In this document: positions 9,170-16,443 of the stretch, piece by piece
Layout of the letters: every line of letters starts with the position of its first letter
Numbering within the stretch: the stretch's first letter is position 1
Source: an uncultured Verrucomicrobiota bacterium
GTDB lineage: Bacteria > Verrucomicrobiota > Kiritimatiellia > Kiritimatiellales > Tichowtungiaceae
Assembly: GCA_903826865.1 (NCBI GenBank)
Contig: CAIKGD010000011.1
Span: forward strand, 1-51,009
Length of the DNA: 51,009 nucleotides
Direction: 5' to 3'
Translations under genes and position numbers: made by a program
The notes under the pieces: generated by a model
Told to the model about the DNA's origin: nothing
Seen by the model: the letters and a program-made list of their open reading frames with translations, nothing else
Databases searched by the model: none

Positions 9170-9184
9170 TTCCAATCCTTGGAA
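9170..9184. repeat. dispersed palindrome TTCCA-N5-TGGAA, copy 1
   Basis: TTCCAATCCTTGGAA, two bases after the xerD stop. It is one of nine exact copies in the window and one of two that are intergenic. The flanking T before and A after extend the dyad. Confidence 0.7.
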
Positions 9185-9253
9185 AAGGAAAAATCGCCGC
9201 GAATGTCGAGGCGCTTCTTTATTAATGGATGCTACTTTACGGTCTTCAGCAAA

Positions 9254-9919
9254 TCATGGCGCGGATTTGTAGTAGTGCAGAGTGAGAGCAATCTGCTGGG
9301 CGGCATAATCGGCAAGGATCGGGCCGGCCTCCTGCTCAACAAGCGGGGTGACGGTTTCGTCGTAGGTCATGTACGGCAGTCCGCCGACAAGAGACGGGAT
9401 GCCAAGGGTGAACCAGCTGACACCGTCGGTCCAGGTGCGGCTGATATCGGCATGTTTCACATTGAGGCGGACAGGAAGGTAGATGGTGTTGATGAGTTTG
9501 CCGGTTTTAGCGTCGTTGAGCGTTACGTCGATATCATACATGGCTCCGTAGTTGTAGCCGTGCCAGGTCGGGAACCAGATGAGGAAGCCGGGAAATTCAG
9601 CCCAGTAGTTCCAGCCGGAACCTCTGTATTTGGAGACGACGGAAATATTGGCGATGACATCAAATTTTCCGCTGCCGTCGTTCAAGACGGCAGTACCTTG
9701 CGCGTTATATTTGAGCAGGTCGCGGCCGATGGCGGCGATGAAGCGGTGGCCGTTGAGATCGGCGGCGTTAGCGCGGATGCCGATGGTCAGGCGTTCATCG
9801 AGTGCGACAATAGTTTTGTTGTGGTAGTTGTCCATGTTGGTGATGGTCATCGGATGGGTGCACCCGGTGATGGCCGCCGCCAGCACGAGGAGTGGTATAG
9901 TAAAACTTAATCTTTTCAT
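9254..9919 (-). CDS. lipoprotein of unknown function
   Basis: A 221-residue exported protein. It has a Lys/Arg N-terminus, a hydrophobic core and a lipobox LAAAITGC that places the lipidated cysteine at residue 20. The next residue is Thr rather than Asp, so outer-membrane sorting is more likely. The mature part is rich in aromatic residues (FPGFLIWFPTWHGYNYG) and has no motif I recognise. AGGAA precedes ATG 9919. It is transcribed alone, away from xerD, with a possible promoter at 9974-10002. Confidence 0.75.
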   Translation of the reverse strand: MKRLSFTIPLLVLAAAITGCTHPMTITNMDNYHNKTIVALDERLTIGIRANAADLNGHRFIAAIGRDLLKYNAQGTAVLNDGSGKFDVIANISVVSKYRGSGWNYWAEFPGFLIWFPTWHGYNYGAMYDIDVTLNDAKTGKLINTIYLPVRLNVKHADISRTWTDGVSWFTLGIPSLVGGLPYMTYDETVTPLVEQEAGPILADYAAQQIALTLHYYKSAP

Positions 9920-9973
9920 GGGCTGTTCCTTTCGCTTTCCTTTGCGCGGGACGCATTTCCGTCCACAAACCTA

Positions 9974-10002
9974 TTCATAAACCGGAAACGCTTCGCTGTA
10001 AA
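9974..10002 (-). promoter_or_regulatory. possible promoter for the 9254-9919 lipoprotein
   Basis: Read on the minus strand: TTTACA (9997-10002), a 17-base spacer, then TATGAA (9974-9979), about 55 bases before the start codon. The -10 is a moderate match only. Confidence 0.35.
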
Positions 10003-10027
10003 TCCTATAAACGGGCTTATCAATACG

Positions 10028-10059
10028 CCCGCCTCCGGAATAATTTTCCCGGAGGCGGG
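10028..10059 (-). terminator. hairpin ending the Orange-Protein-type operon
   Basis: Perfect 11-bp stem CCCGCCTCCGG / CCGGAGGCGGG (10028-10038 and 10049-10059), placed 8 bases past the last gene of the operon. No T run follows, so it may act as a 3' stabilising stem or a weak terminator. Confidence 0.6.
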
Positions 10060-10066
10060 TACTGAG

Positions 10067-10405
10067 TTAATGCTCGCAGGCGTTTGTACCGGATTCCAAT
10101 GTTCCGGCCAGATAGTCTGCCGCCAGTGTTTCCGGTTCAGCGGAAGGAGCACCGACAACAACGGCAATGTTCTGTTCTGCAAACAGCTGTTGTGCTCTCT
10201 GTCCCATACCTCCGGCGATGATGACGTTCACTTTCTGTTCACCCAGCCATCGCGGCAGGACGCCCGGTTCGTGCGGCGGCGGAATCAGGTTTTCTCGTCC
10301 GGTGATTTTTTTTGCTGACTCGTCAACAGTCAGCACGGCGAAGGTTTCGCAGTGGCCGAAGTGCATGCACAATTTCTCATTGGCAACGGGTATGGCTATT
10401 TTCAT
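10067..10405 (-). CDS. NifX/NifB-family (COG1433) metal-cluster protein, second copy
   Basis: Small 112-residue protein of the dinitrogenase iron-molybdenum cofactor family: MKIAIPVANEKLCMHFGHCETF, then a GMGQRAQQLF motif. This ribonuclease-H-like fold carries Fe-Mo cofactor precursors in NifX/NafY and the Mo-Cu cluster in the Orange Protein (ORP). Cys and His residues in the N-terminal third (KLCMHFGHCETF) and C-terminal CEH could bind metal. AAGGAG lies 6-7 bases before ATG 10405. It is the last gene of the operon, 24 bases after the metallo-beta-lactamase-fold gene. A second family member is at 14997-15359. No nitrogenase structural genes are in view. Confidence 0.88.
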   Translation of the reverse strand: MKIAIPVANEKLCMHFGHCETFAVLTVDESAKKITGRENLIPPPHEPGVLPRWLGEQKVNVIIAGGMGQRAQQLFAEQNIAVVVGAPSAEPETLAADYLAGTLESGTNACEH

Positions 10406-10429
10406 TCACAGTCTCCTTTTGATGTTTGT

Positions 10430-11263
10430 TTATATTTCGATAATGGTTCCGGACGGGCACGTTTCGCACTTCCCCGGAAATTCATTCCATAAACGCAATG
10501 CGGCGGCGAATCCGGTGCAGTGGCAGGGGATCAGCCGTTGAATATTGAAACGGCGTAACTCTTCAACGGTTCGCTCCATCCGTTCCGGCCCGGCGTTGAC
10601 CATATGCATTCCGCCGATGACGGTATGGATCGGGCGGTTGGCGGTGAGTGTCTGGATATAGCGCAATGTATTGATAACCCCGGAATGCGCACAGCCCAGA
10701 ACAACAACGGTTCCGGCTGCGGTTTCAATACAAGCGGCCTGATCGTCCGGAAGGTCATCCGGTGTCCGGCAGTCCGGGTCTTTGAAAAACGATCCGCCGG
10801 TATCTTCAAAATCTGTTGTCCGGGGAACCGGTCCGGTCAGAAACAATCCATCCGCAATCATTGTTTTTTCCTCGACCAGCACGATTTCCGCCAGTTCACC
10901 TGCCGTGATTTTATTGCCGGCGGTCATGCCGACTTCGCGGACTGAACCGTCCGGATTACGGGCGTATTTCAAGGAGAAGGTTTCCGGATGGGCGTAGAGA
11001 CGCGGGCAGTTCATTCCGTTCAGCGCAAAGGTCAGTCCGCCGGTGTGGTCATAATGTCCATGACTCAGCACGACAGCAGTTATTGTTTTCAGATCAACTT
11101 CAAGTTGTTCCGCATTGTGCCGCAGAGCCAGTCCCTGACCGGTGTCGAAGAGAATTTTGCTCCGTCCGCTTTCGATCAGGAAAGAAAGCCCGTGCTCCGC
11201 CAGCAGTTCGCGTTTTCCGGCGGTATTTTCAACCAGTACAGTGATTTTCATCGGATTACTCAA
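10430..11263 (-). CDS. metallo-beta-lactamase-fold hydrolase (COG1237-like)
   Basis: A 277-residue MBL-fold protein with the metal motif LSHGHYDHTGGL near residue 65 and later ligands in GCAHSGV and IPCHCTG. The family includes proteins annotated as dihydropterin-phosphate synthase-like (COG1237), but no firm reaction is known. TTG 11263 overlaps the previous gene's stop as TTGA with AGGAAC upstream, so a coupled TTG start is favoured; an ATG at 11251 is the alternative. COG1237 proteins often accompany COG1433 and Mrp-type ATPases in anaerobes. Confidence 0.85.
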   Translation of the reverse strand: MSNPMKITVLVENTAGKRELLAEHGLSFLIESGRSKILFDTGQGLALRHNAEQLEVDLKTITAVVLSHGHYDHTGGLTFALNGMNCPRLYAHPETFSLKYARNPDGSVREVGMTAGNKITAGELAEIVLVEEKTMIADGLFLTGPVPRTTDFEDTGGSFFKDPDCRTPDDLPDDQAACIETAAGTVVVLGCAHSGVINTLRYIQTLTANRPIHTVIGGMHMVNAGPERMERTVEELRRFNIQRLIPCHCTGFAAALRLWNEFPGKCETCPSGTIIEI

Positions 11264-12477
11264 CTGTTCCTTTTTAAAGCGGACGTGATCAGGTCAACCG
11301 CTTTTTCAAAAGCCTGTGCGGCGGTGGAGCTGCTGTGTTTTTGCATAAAGCTGTGTCCGGCATCGCCGCAAAGGCCGATGTCCGGATCAAGCGGAATACG
11401 GCCGAGAAAGGCGATATTGTATTTTTCAGCTGTCTTATATCCGCCGTCTTTGCCGAACAGGTGGACGGTTTCTCCGCATTTCGGGCAGGTGTAGCCGCTC
11501 ATGTTTTCCAGAATTCCAAGGATTGGGAGATTGACCTTGCGGCAGAACTGAACCGACTTGCGCACATCGGCGGCGGCGATCTCCTGCGGCGTGGTGACGA
11601 TGACCGCGCCGTCCGGCGATCCGATCAGTTGACAGACCGACAGCGGCTCGTCACCGGTGCCGGGCGGACAGTCTGTAATCAGATAATCCAGCTCGCCCCA
11701 GTTCACTTCCTTCAGCATCTGTTCGATAATTTTAATTTTCATCGGGCCGCGCATAATGACAGCCTGATCAGGGTGCTCCAGCAGAAAGCCGGTGGACATC
11801 AGCTTTATGCCGTCCGCCCTGACCGGTTCGATGGTGTCCCCGAACAATTCAGCATGCACCGCGGAAAGATTGAACAGTGTCGGGATGCTGGGGCCGTGCA
11901 GGTCGGCATCAAGCAGTCCGACTTTGAAACCTTTGCCGGAAAGCGACAGGGCCAGACCGGCGGCGACCGTGCTTTTGCCGACGCCGCCTTTTCCGGAGAG
12001 CACCACGATTTTATGTTTCACTCCGGACAGCCCGTTCGGTTCAGCCTGAACCGGCGGAACCGTTTCCTTGCGCGAGCTGCACTCTTTTTCGCAGGAGGAG
12101 CAGGCTTCCGGCGGACAGTGTTTTTTCCGATAGTCGGAAATCGTGGCGCGCAAGGTCGTGATCGCCAGCAGGGCGCAGTGTTTAGATTCATCGGCGAGTC
12201 CCGGAATCAGTGCGAGAACATCTGCGGGCTCCAGCGTAAACGCCACAGATTCCGGAGCGCCGGCAGCCAGTGTGCAGGCGGCGGTTCCGCAGGCGACCGA
12301 ATCACCGCAGCCGTCCGTTGTAAAGGTGCAGCGCGTGATCCGCTCCTCCTGAATTTTCACCCAGAATTCCATTGTGTCACCGCACGGCCCGGTGATGCGT
12401 GCGTTGCCGCCGGCACCTTTAAGCGGCCCGAATACGCCGGGCAGGGCGGTGTTTTCATCTAGTGCAGCAACTGACAT
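11260..12477 (-). CDS. NifU-like domain fused to Mrp/NBP35-type Fe-S carrier ATPase
   Basis: A 405-residue fusion. The first 110 residues resemble an IscU/NifU scaffold (TGPCGDTMEFW, TDGCGDSVACG, KHCALLAITTL). A Cys-rich linker follows (CPPEACSSCEKEC), then an Mrp ATPase with deviant Walker A GKGGVGKST, DADLHGPSIPT, DCPPGTGDE and the CPKCG cluster motif. Mrp proteins bind and transfer [4Fe-4S] clusters, so scaffold and carrier are joined in one chain. ATG 12477 follows GGGAG; an ATG at 12489 lies before that site. It overlaps the upstream ATPase gene by 19 bases and the downstream MBL gene by 4. Confidence 0.88.
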   Translation of the reverse strand: MSVAALDENTALPGVFGPLKGAGGNARITGPCGDTMEFWVKIQEERITRCTFTTDGCGDSVACGTAACTLAAGAPESVAFTLEPADVLALIPGLADESKHCALLAITTLRATISDYRKKHCPPEACSSCEKECSSRKETVPPVQAEPNGLSGVKHKIVVLSGKGGVGKSTVAAGLALSLSGKGFKVGLLDADLHGPSIPTLFNLSAVHAELFGDTIEPVRADGIKLMSTGFLLEHPDQAVIMRGPMKIKIIEQMLKEVNWGELDYLITDCPPGTGDEPLSVCQLIGSPDGAVIVTTPQEIAAADVRKSVQFCRKVNLPILGILENMSGYTCPKCGETVHLFGKDGGYKTAEKYNIAFLGRIPLDPDIGLCGDAGHSFMQKHSSSTAAQAFEKAVDLITSALKRNS

Positions 12478-13328
12478 AGTTTCTCCCATAAGGTTTGCAT
12501 GAATTGTGAAGCGATTCCGTTGTTATGTTCCACCACACTCTGCCCGTTAATCTGGGCTTCCGTAATGGATATGTCGTATGGAATTCTTGTTAAAACGGTT
12601 GCACCGGACGATGTCGCAGCGGCTTCAATGGTTGCCGTCATCGCCGGGTTGATGTCCCACTTGTTGACGCAGACAAAAACCGGGATTTTAAAGTGGCGGG
12701 TCAGTTCGATAACGCGCAGTAAATCATGCTGTCCGGAAAGTGTCGGTTCAGTAACCGCCAGCACCGCATCCGCGCCGGTAATCGAGGCGATAACCGGACA
12801 GCCGGTGCCGGGCGGACCGTCCGTCAGGAGCCAGTCGGCTTGACCCGCCGTTGCAAACTGTCTGGCCTGCTGCCGGACGGTGCTGACCAGTTTGCCGGAG
12901 TTTTCTGCGCCGATGCCGAGGCGGGCATGAACTATCGTGCCGAAGCGGGTGTTGGAAACAAACCACTCGCCGCAGAGACGATCCGGAAAATCAATCGCTT
13001 TGGCCGGGCAGAACGATACGCAAACACCGCAGCCTTCGCAGGACGGCAGTTCGATTTTAAATTTATCTCCGGAACTTTTGACGGCATCAAACCGGCAGAG
13101 ATCAGCACAGAGACCGCATCCGGTACAATCTGCTTTGCGGATGACGGCTTCGTGTCCGCTGTAAAAATCGTGCCGCTCGCGGATTTCCGGATTCAGAATC
13201 AGATGCAGATCGGCGGCATCAACATCGCAGTCGGCGAAAACCGCACGGTTCGCCAGCGCGGCAAACGAAGCCGTGATGCTGGTTTTGCCGGTTCCGCCTT
13301 TTCCGCTGATGATCACGAGTTCTTTCAC
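12459..13328 (-). CDS. MinD-superfamily P-loop ATPase with inserted ferredoxin domain (copy 2)
   Basis: A 289-residue protein with deviant Walker A GKGGTGKTS at the N-terminus, then a 2x[4Fe-4S] ferredoxin insert (CTGCGLCADLC and CEGCGVCVSFC, about residues 68-110), and DGPPGTGCP in the ATPase core (COG1149). In Desulfovibrio, two such ATPases belong to the Orange Protein (ORP) complex. The GTG start at 13328 overlaps the previous stop as GTGA. It is paralogous to the next gene upstream (13325-14149), and both are coupled, suggesting a heterodimer. Confidence 0.9.
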   Translation of the reverse strand: MKELVIISGKGGTGKTSITASFAALANRAVFADCDVDAADLHLILNPEIRERHDFYSGHEAVIRKADCTGCGLCADLCRFDAVKSSGDKFKIELPSCEGCGVCVSFCPAKAIDFPDRLCGEWFVSNTRFGTIVHARLGIGAENSGKLVSTVRQQARQFATAGQADWLLTDGPPGTGCPVIASITGADAVLAVTEPTLSGQHDLLRVIELTRHFKIPVFVCVNKWDINPAMTATIEAAATSSGATVLTRIPYDISITEAQINGQSVVEHNNGIASQFMQTLWEKLCQLLH

Positions 13329-14149
13329 CGGATTTCCTCCAGCAGGTTGCGCAGCGATGGTGCCAGTTCCGGCGCGGCGGACAGAATGCTTTCACCGCGC
13401 GAACAGGCTTCGGCGATTTTCCGCGATTCCGGAATTTGCAGCAGCAGGCGGATGTTTTCTCTTTTGCAATATTCGACCACCCGGTTATCGCCCGCATCGG
13501 ACCGGTTGATGATGACTCCGAACGGGATATTCAGCAGCCGGACGGTTTCGACCGCCAGCGTCAGATCGTGCAGACCGAACGGCGTCGGTTCGGTGACGAG
13601 GAGAATAAAATCCGAGCCTTTAACGGCGGTGATCATCGGACAGGAAGTGCCCGGAGGGCAGTCAATTAATACGGGCAGTTTCGGGTCGGCGGCTTTTTTC
13701 ACCGCGCGGATAACCGGCGGAGCCATCGCACGGCCGACATCCAGCCGGCCTTCCATGAACTGAATGTTTCCGCTCTGTCCCTGCCGGATGGTTCCGACAG
13801 AAAACGGAACTTCTGTAATCGCCTTTTCAGGACAGATTCGCGCGCAGCCGCCGCAGCTGTGGCACAGTTCCGTGAACACCAGCACGGTTTTACCGGCAAC
13901 CGCCAGCGCGTTAAACTGACAGATTGCCGCGCACTTTCCGCAGCCGGTACAGCGTGCAGAATCAACGGCGGGAACCGGAACGAAAACCCGCTTTTCGGTC
14001 TGACTTTTCAAGGACAGAAAAATCGAAGCGTTCGGCTCTTCCACGTCGCAGTCGAGCAGTTGCACCGGACCGTCCCAGACCTGCGCCAGCGCGACCGACA
14101 GAGTCGTCTTGCCGGTTCCGCCCTTTCCGGATGCGATGGCTATTTGCAT
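13325..14149 (-). CDS. MinD-superfamily P-loop ATPase with inserted ferredoxin domain (copy 1)
   Basis: A 274-residue paralogue of the downstream gene: GKGGTGKTT near the N-terminus, ferredoxin-like motifs CTGCGKCAAIC and CHSCGGCARIC, then DCPPGTSCP. ATG 14149 shares bases with the DUF89 stop (TAATG), which fixes the start; a longer frame would add 22 unlikely residues. Family knowledge places these as ATPases that bind two [4Fe-4S] clusters; the substrate is not known. Confidence 0.9.
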   Translation of the reverse strand: MQIAIASGKGGTGKTTLSVALAQVWDGPVQLLDCDVEEPNASIFLSLKSQTEKRVFVPVPAVDSARCTGCGKCAAICQFNALAVAGKTVLVFTELCHSCGGCARICPEKAITEVPFSVGTIRQGQSGNIQFMEGRLDVGRAMAPPVIRAVKKAADPKLPVLIDCPPGTSCPMITAVKGSDFILLVTEPTPFGLHDLTLAVETVRLLNIPFGVIINRSDAGDNRVVEYCKRENIRLLLQIPESRKIAEACSRGESILSAAPELAPSLRNLLEEIR

Positions 14150-15000
14150 TACCGGGTTCTCCAAAGGACATGTGTGCCGACCGGCAGATTGACCGATGCC
14201 GCCACGACCGGACATTTGGCTTTAAACAGGAAGAAGATGTTTTTCCCGCAATGGCTGAGCGTTTCAAAGTTGCCCTGACCTTTGGAAATAATCAGGTCAG
14301 CCGCCGCGAACGCTGTTTTAAATTCGTCACTGCAATCCTCAAGCAGGGTGCCGGGCGCATCCGATCCGTTCCCGATGACGCGGACGATGTCAGTGAGTCC
14401 GGCCGTGACGGCATCTTCCAGTGTGGCATCGTTGATGATCGGCATTCCGCGCACCGCGACGGTGACACGGTGTGTGCCGAGCTGTTCAACCAGCAGCCTG
14501 TCGAAGACGATTTCGCCGCAGTTGTCGGCCAGATAGAGAATTTGCTTTGCCTGCTTAACTTCAGCACGGAAAGCTTCCCGGTCGCCCTCCAGCGGTTTTT
14601 CAGCGGCATGGCGGATCGCGTCGTGAATCTCATGCTCGTTCAGTCCGCTTTTGGCACCCAGATCAATAATGTTTCCGGCGACGGCGAGGTTGGCTGCGGT
14701 CATCAGCGGATCGTTTGAAGTTTCAACCTGCGTGCGCAGGCCGGGCAGCAGCTGCAATGCCATTTGATTATGCTGCTCTTTCTGCATCCGGTACGGATCT
14801 TTGATGCCGGTGAGTTCGCGCAGACGCCGGTGAATCCGCTGAGCCAGCGCGGGCGGCGACAGACTCATATCCATTTCGCTCAGCCAGCGCAGCACGTCGC
14901 GGATGATCTGTTCATGAACCGCCGGATCATCCGAACTCATCCGGGCGGCATCCAGCGTCTGCCGCACAAAACAGGGAATGCAGTCAATTGAAGTATTCAC
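14149..15000 (-). CDS. DUF89 / ARMT1-like metal-dependent phosphatase family protein
   Basis: A 283-residue protein matching the short prokaryotic DUF89 class (COG1578): IDCIPCFVRQ at the N-terminus, DNCGEIVFDR, then SKGQGNFETL, which hold the metal and phosphate site. DUF89 enzymes are metal-dependent phosphatases proposed to clear damaged phospho-metabolites. The GTG start at 15000 overlaps the previous stop as GTGA, and its own stop is fused to the next start. I am not aware of DUF89 as a core Orange Protein gene, so its place here is unusual. It may process a phosphorylated ligand or simply be carried along. Confidence 0.88.
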   Translation of the reverse strand: MNTSIDCIPCFVRQTLDAARMSSDDPAVHEQIIRDVLRWLSEMDMSLSPPALAQRIHRRLRELTGIKDPYRMQKEQHNQMALQLLPGLRTQVETSNDPLMTAANLAVAGNIIDLGAKSGLNEHEIHDAIRHAAEKPLEGDREAFRAEVKQAKQILYLADNCGEIVFDRLLVEQLGTHRVTVAVRGMPIINDATLEDAVTAGLTDIVRVIGNGSDAPGTLLEDCSDEFKTAFAAADLIISKGQGNFETLSHCGKNIFFLFKAKCPVVAASVNLPVGTHVLWRTR

Positions 15001-15359
15001 ATCCAGTGTCCTTCGACATCCGCGTCCTGCGCGGCGGTCAGTTTCCCGGCCGCATATAAATCGAGTGCTTCCCGAACGGTTGCGGCGGTGCTTGGATAAA
15101 CCGCAATTTTCGAAGCGCTTAAAACCCGGAAGGCTTTCGGGCCGAAATGGCCGCTGATGACCGCCGCCGCGCCGGTCGAGGCCGCATTCTGCGCCGCCTG
15201 AATTCCCGCTCCCTGCGCCGCGTTCAGATTCTGTGAATTATCGGCCAGTTCAAATGTTCCGGTTTCTGTTTCATAGATGACAAACCGGGCGGCGCGTCCG
15301 AAGCGCGGATCGAGCGGCGCGTTCAGATCGTTTCCTGAAGTGGAGACGGCAATTTTCAT
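14997..15359 (-). CDS. NifX/NifB-family (COG1433) metal-cluster protein, first copy (ORP-like)
   Basis: A 120-residue COG1433 protein: MKIAVSTSGNDLNAPLDPRF, then GRAARFVIYE, and a Gly-rich GHFGPKAFRVL loop. It belongs to the family of NifX and of Desulfovibrio ORP, which carries a Mo-S-Cu cluster. Unlike the copy at 10067 it has no cysteine, so any metal binding would be non-cysteinyl, as in ORP. It follows the C_GCAxxG gene by one base and overlaps DUF89 by 4 bases. Confidence 0.88.
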   Translation of the reverse strand: MKIAVSTSGNDLNAPLDPRFGRAARFVIYETETGTFELADNSQNLNAAQGAGIQAAQNAASTGAAAVISGHFGPKAFRVLSASKIAVYPSTAATVREALDLYAAGKLTAAQDADVEGHWM

Positions 15360-15360
15360 T

Positions 15361-15699
15361 CTAATTTTCCTTAACCAATTTTTCCAGCAGTCCGGCGGCG
15401 GTGGCGACGCATTCGGAGCAGGGCATAATCCGGTTGCGGCGGATTTCCCGGCAGGCGGTATGCCCGGAAGCCTGGCGGCTGAACTTTTCTTTCAACGTTT
15501 CACGATGGGCTTTACCGGCCAGCTCGCAGGCGGCGTGCAGTGCACCGCAAAGTCCTTCCGGTGCCTGCCCGTGGCCGAATCCGGAAAAATGAATGTGATG
15601 ATCCGATTCCGGCTGTTTTTTATCTTTCCACGCCAGAGCAACGGCCTGTGCGCAGTTGCCCCGGCGGGTTTTGTAGTGTTCGACGGCGGACTGTTTCAT
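15361..15699 (-). CDS. C_GCAxxG_C_C family redox-type protein
   Basis: A 112-residue protein with the spaced cysteines of this family: RGNCAQAV near residue 15, then LCGALHAACEL, HTACREI and CSECV. The family is named for this pattern and is thought to bind a metal or to be redox active; no reaction is established. Its ATG overlaps the DUF5320 stop (ATGA), so the two are coupled. Confidence 0.8.
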   Translation of the reverse strand: MKQSAVEHYKTRRGNCAQAVALAWKDKKQPESDHHIHFSGFGHGQAPEGLCGALHAACELAGKAHRETLKEKFSRQASGHTACREIRRNRIMPCSECVATAAGLLEKLVKEN

Positions 15700-15953
15700 G
15701 ACTTGTTCTGGATTTCTCCGAGCCGCTGTTCAATCCGGGCCATCTGCTCTTTCAGTTCGCTGAGTTCAGTCGTTTGTGACGGCTGAACGGGTTGAAAAAA
15801 CCGGTTGCGGAATCCGAAACCCCGTCCGCATCCGCGTCCGAAGCCTCCGCCGGCGGTTTGAAAACCGGCTGTGTTGTTTCCGGCGCAGAAGCCTGCGCCG
15901 CGTCCGCTCATCGGGCCTGCGCCCGCCGGACCTGTTCTGTCTCCTCCGGGCAT
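15696..15953 (-). CDS. DUF5320 small Gly-rich protein
   Basis: An 85-residue protein with the typical start MPGGDRTGPAGAGPMSGRG, a Gly/Phe-rich middle (GRGCGRGFGFRNRFF) and a short C-terminal coiled coil (ELKEQMARIEQRLGEI). DUF5320 proteins commonly sit beside DUF134 and COG1433 genes; the function is unknown. AAAGGAGG is 7 bases before ATG 15953. Confidence 0.85.
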   Translation of the reverse strand: MPGGDRTGPAGAGPMSGRGAGFCAGNNTAGFQTAGGGFGRGCGRGFGFRNRFFQPVQPSQTTELSELKEQMARIEQRLGEIQNKS

Positions 15954-15977
15954 AGTATGCCTCCTTTTCTTTTAAAA

Positions 15978-16346
15978 TTATTGGCAGCCGCGCCCGTGGC
16001 CGTGCCCGCCGCGTCCGCACCGGCAGCCGCCGTGCGGTTCATCCGGCGTCTCCGGCAGGGCTGTTTCTTTTCCGCCTTCGACGCGGATGGCTTTGCCGTG
16101 CGTCAGCGCTTCAGCCACTTTTTTATGCGCCCGGGCGATGATCAGTCCGAAGGTCTGGCGTGAAACGCCCATCCGTTCAGCCGCCTGCTCCTGATAGAGT
16201 TCTTCGTAGTCGGCCAGCCGGATGGCTTCCAGTTCATCCGGAGCCAGTTCTACGGCCTCCAGCATCCGCAGCGGAATGCCCTGCGGCTTGAAATAAGTCA
16301 CCGGCGCGCAATGGCCGATCCGTCGTTCTTTTTGAGGTCTAGGCAT
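15978..16346 (-). CDS. DUF134 (UPF0251) helix-turn-helix protein
   Basis: A 122-residue DNA-binding protein. The DUF134 domain includes ELEAIRLADYEELYQEQAAE and a sigma-region-4-like HTH, MGVSRQTFGLIIARAHKKVA. The C-terminus is rich in Gly, Cys and His (GGCRCGRGGHGHGRGCQ), a possible metal-binding tail. As first gene of the operon, behind a perfect palindrome at 16357-16368, it is the natural candidate for a metal- or redox-responsive autoregulator. That role is inference. Confidence 0.87.
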   Translation of the reverse strand: MPRPQKERRIGHCAPVTYFKPQGIPLRMLEAVELAPDELEAIRLADYEELYQEQAAERMGVSRQTFGLIIARAHKKVAEALTHGKAIRVEGGKETALPETPDEPHGGCRCGRGGHGHGRGCQ

Positions 16347-16354
16347 AACCTGTT

Positions 16355-16370
16355 AATGGCATATGCCAAA
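16355..16370 (-). promoter_or_regulatory. palindromic operator candidate upstream of the DUF134 gene
   Basis: TGGCATATGCCA (16357-16368) is a perfect 12-bp palindrome, extended by A/T flanks. It lies 10 bases before the DUF134 start codon and about 75 bases before the divergent rnc start. Position and symmetry fit a dimeric repressor site. Confidence 0.55.
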
Positions 16371-16431
16371 AACAAAGTCCACTTAATTTTTTGCCCGTTT
16401 AAAAATCTTCCGGTCGGAGCGGGGCTCAGCG

Positions 16432-16443
16432 TATAACCGGCGC
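16432..16443 (+). promoter_or_regulatory. -10 element immediately before rnc ATG
   Basis: TATAAC (16432-16437) ends six bases before the rnc ATG, and no Shine-Dalgarno is present. The -35 region (TTCCGG near 16408) is weak. Fits a leaderless transcript. Confidence 0.45.
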
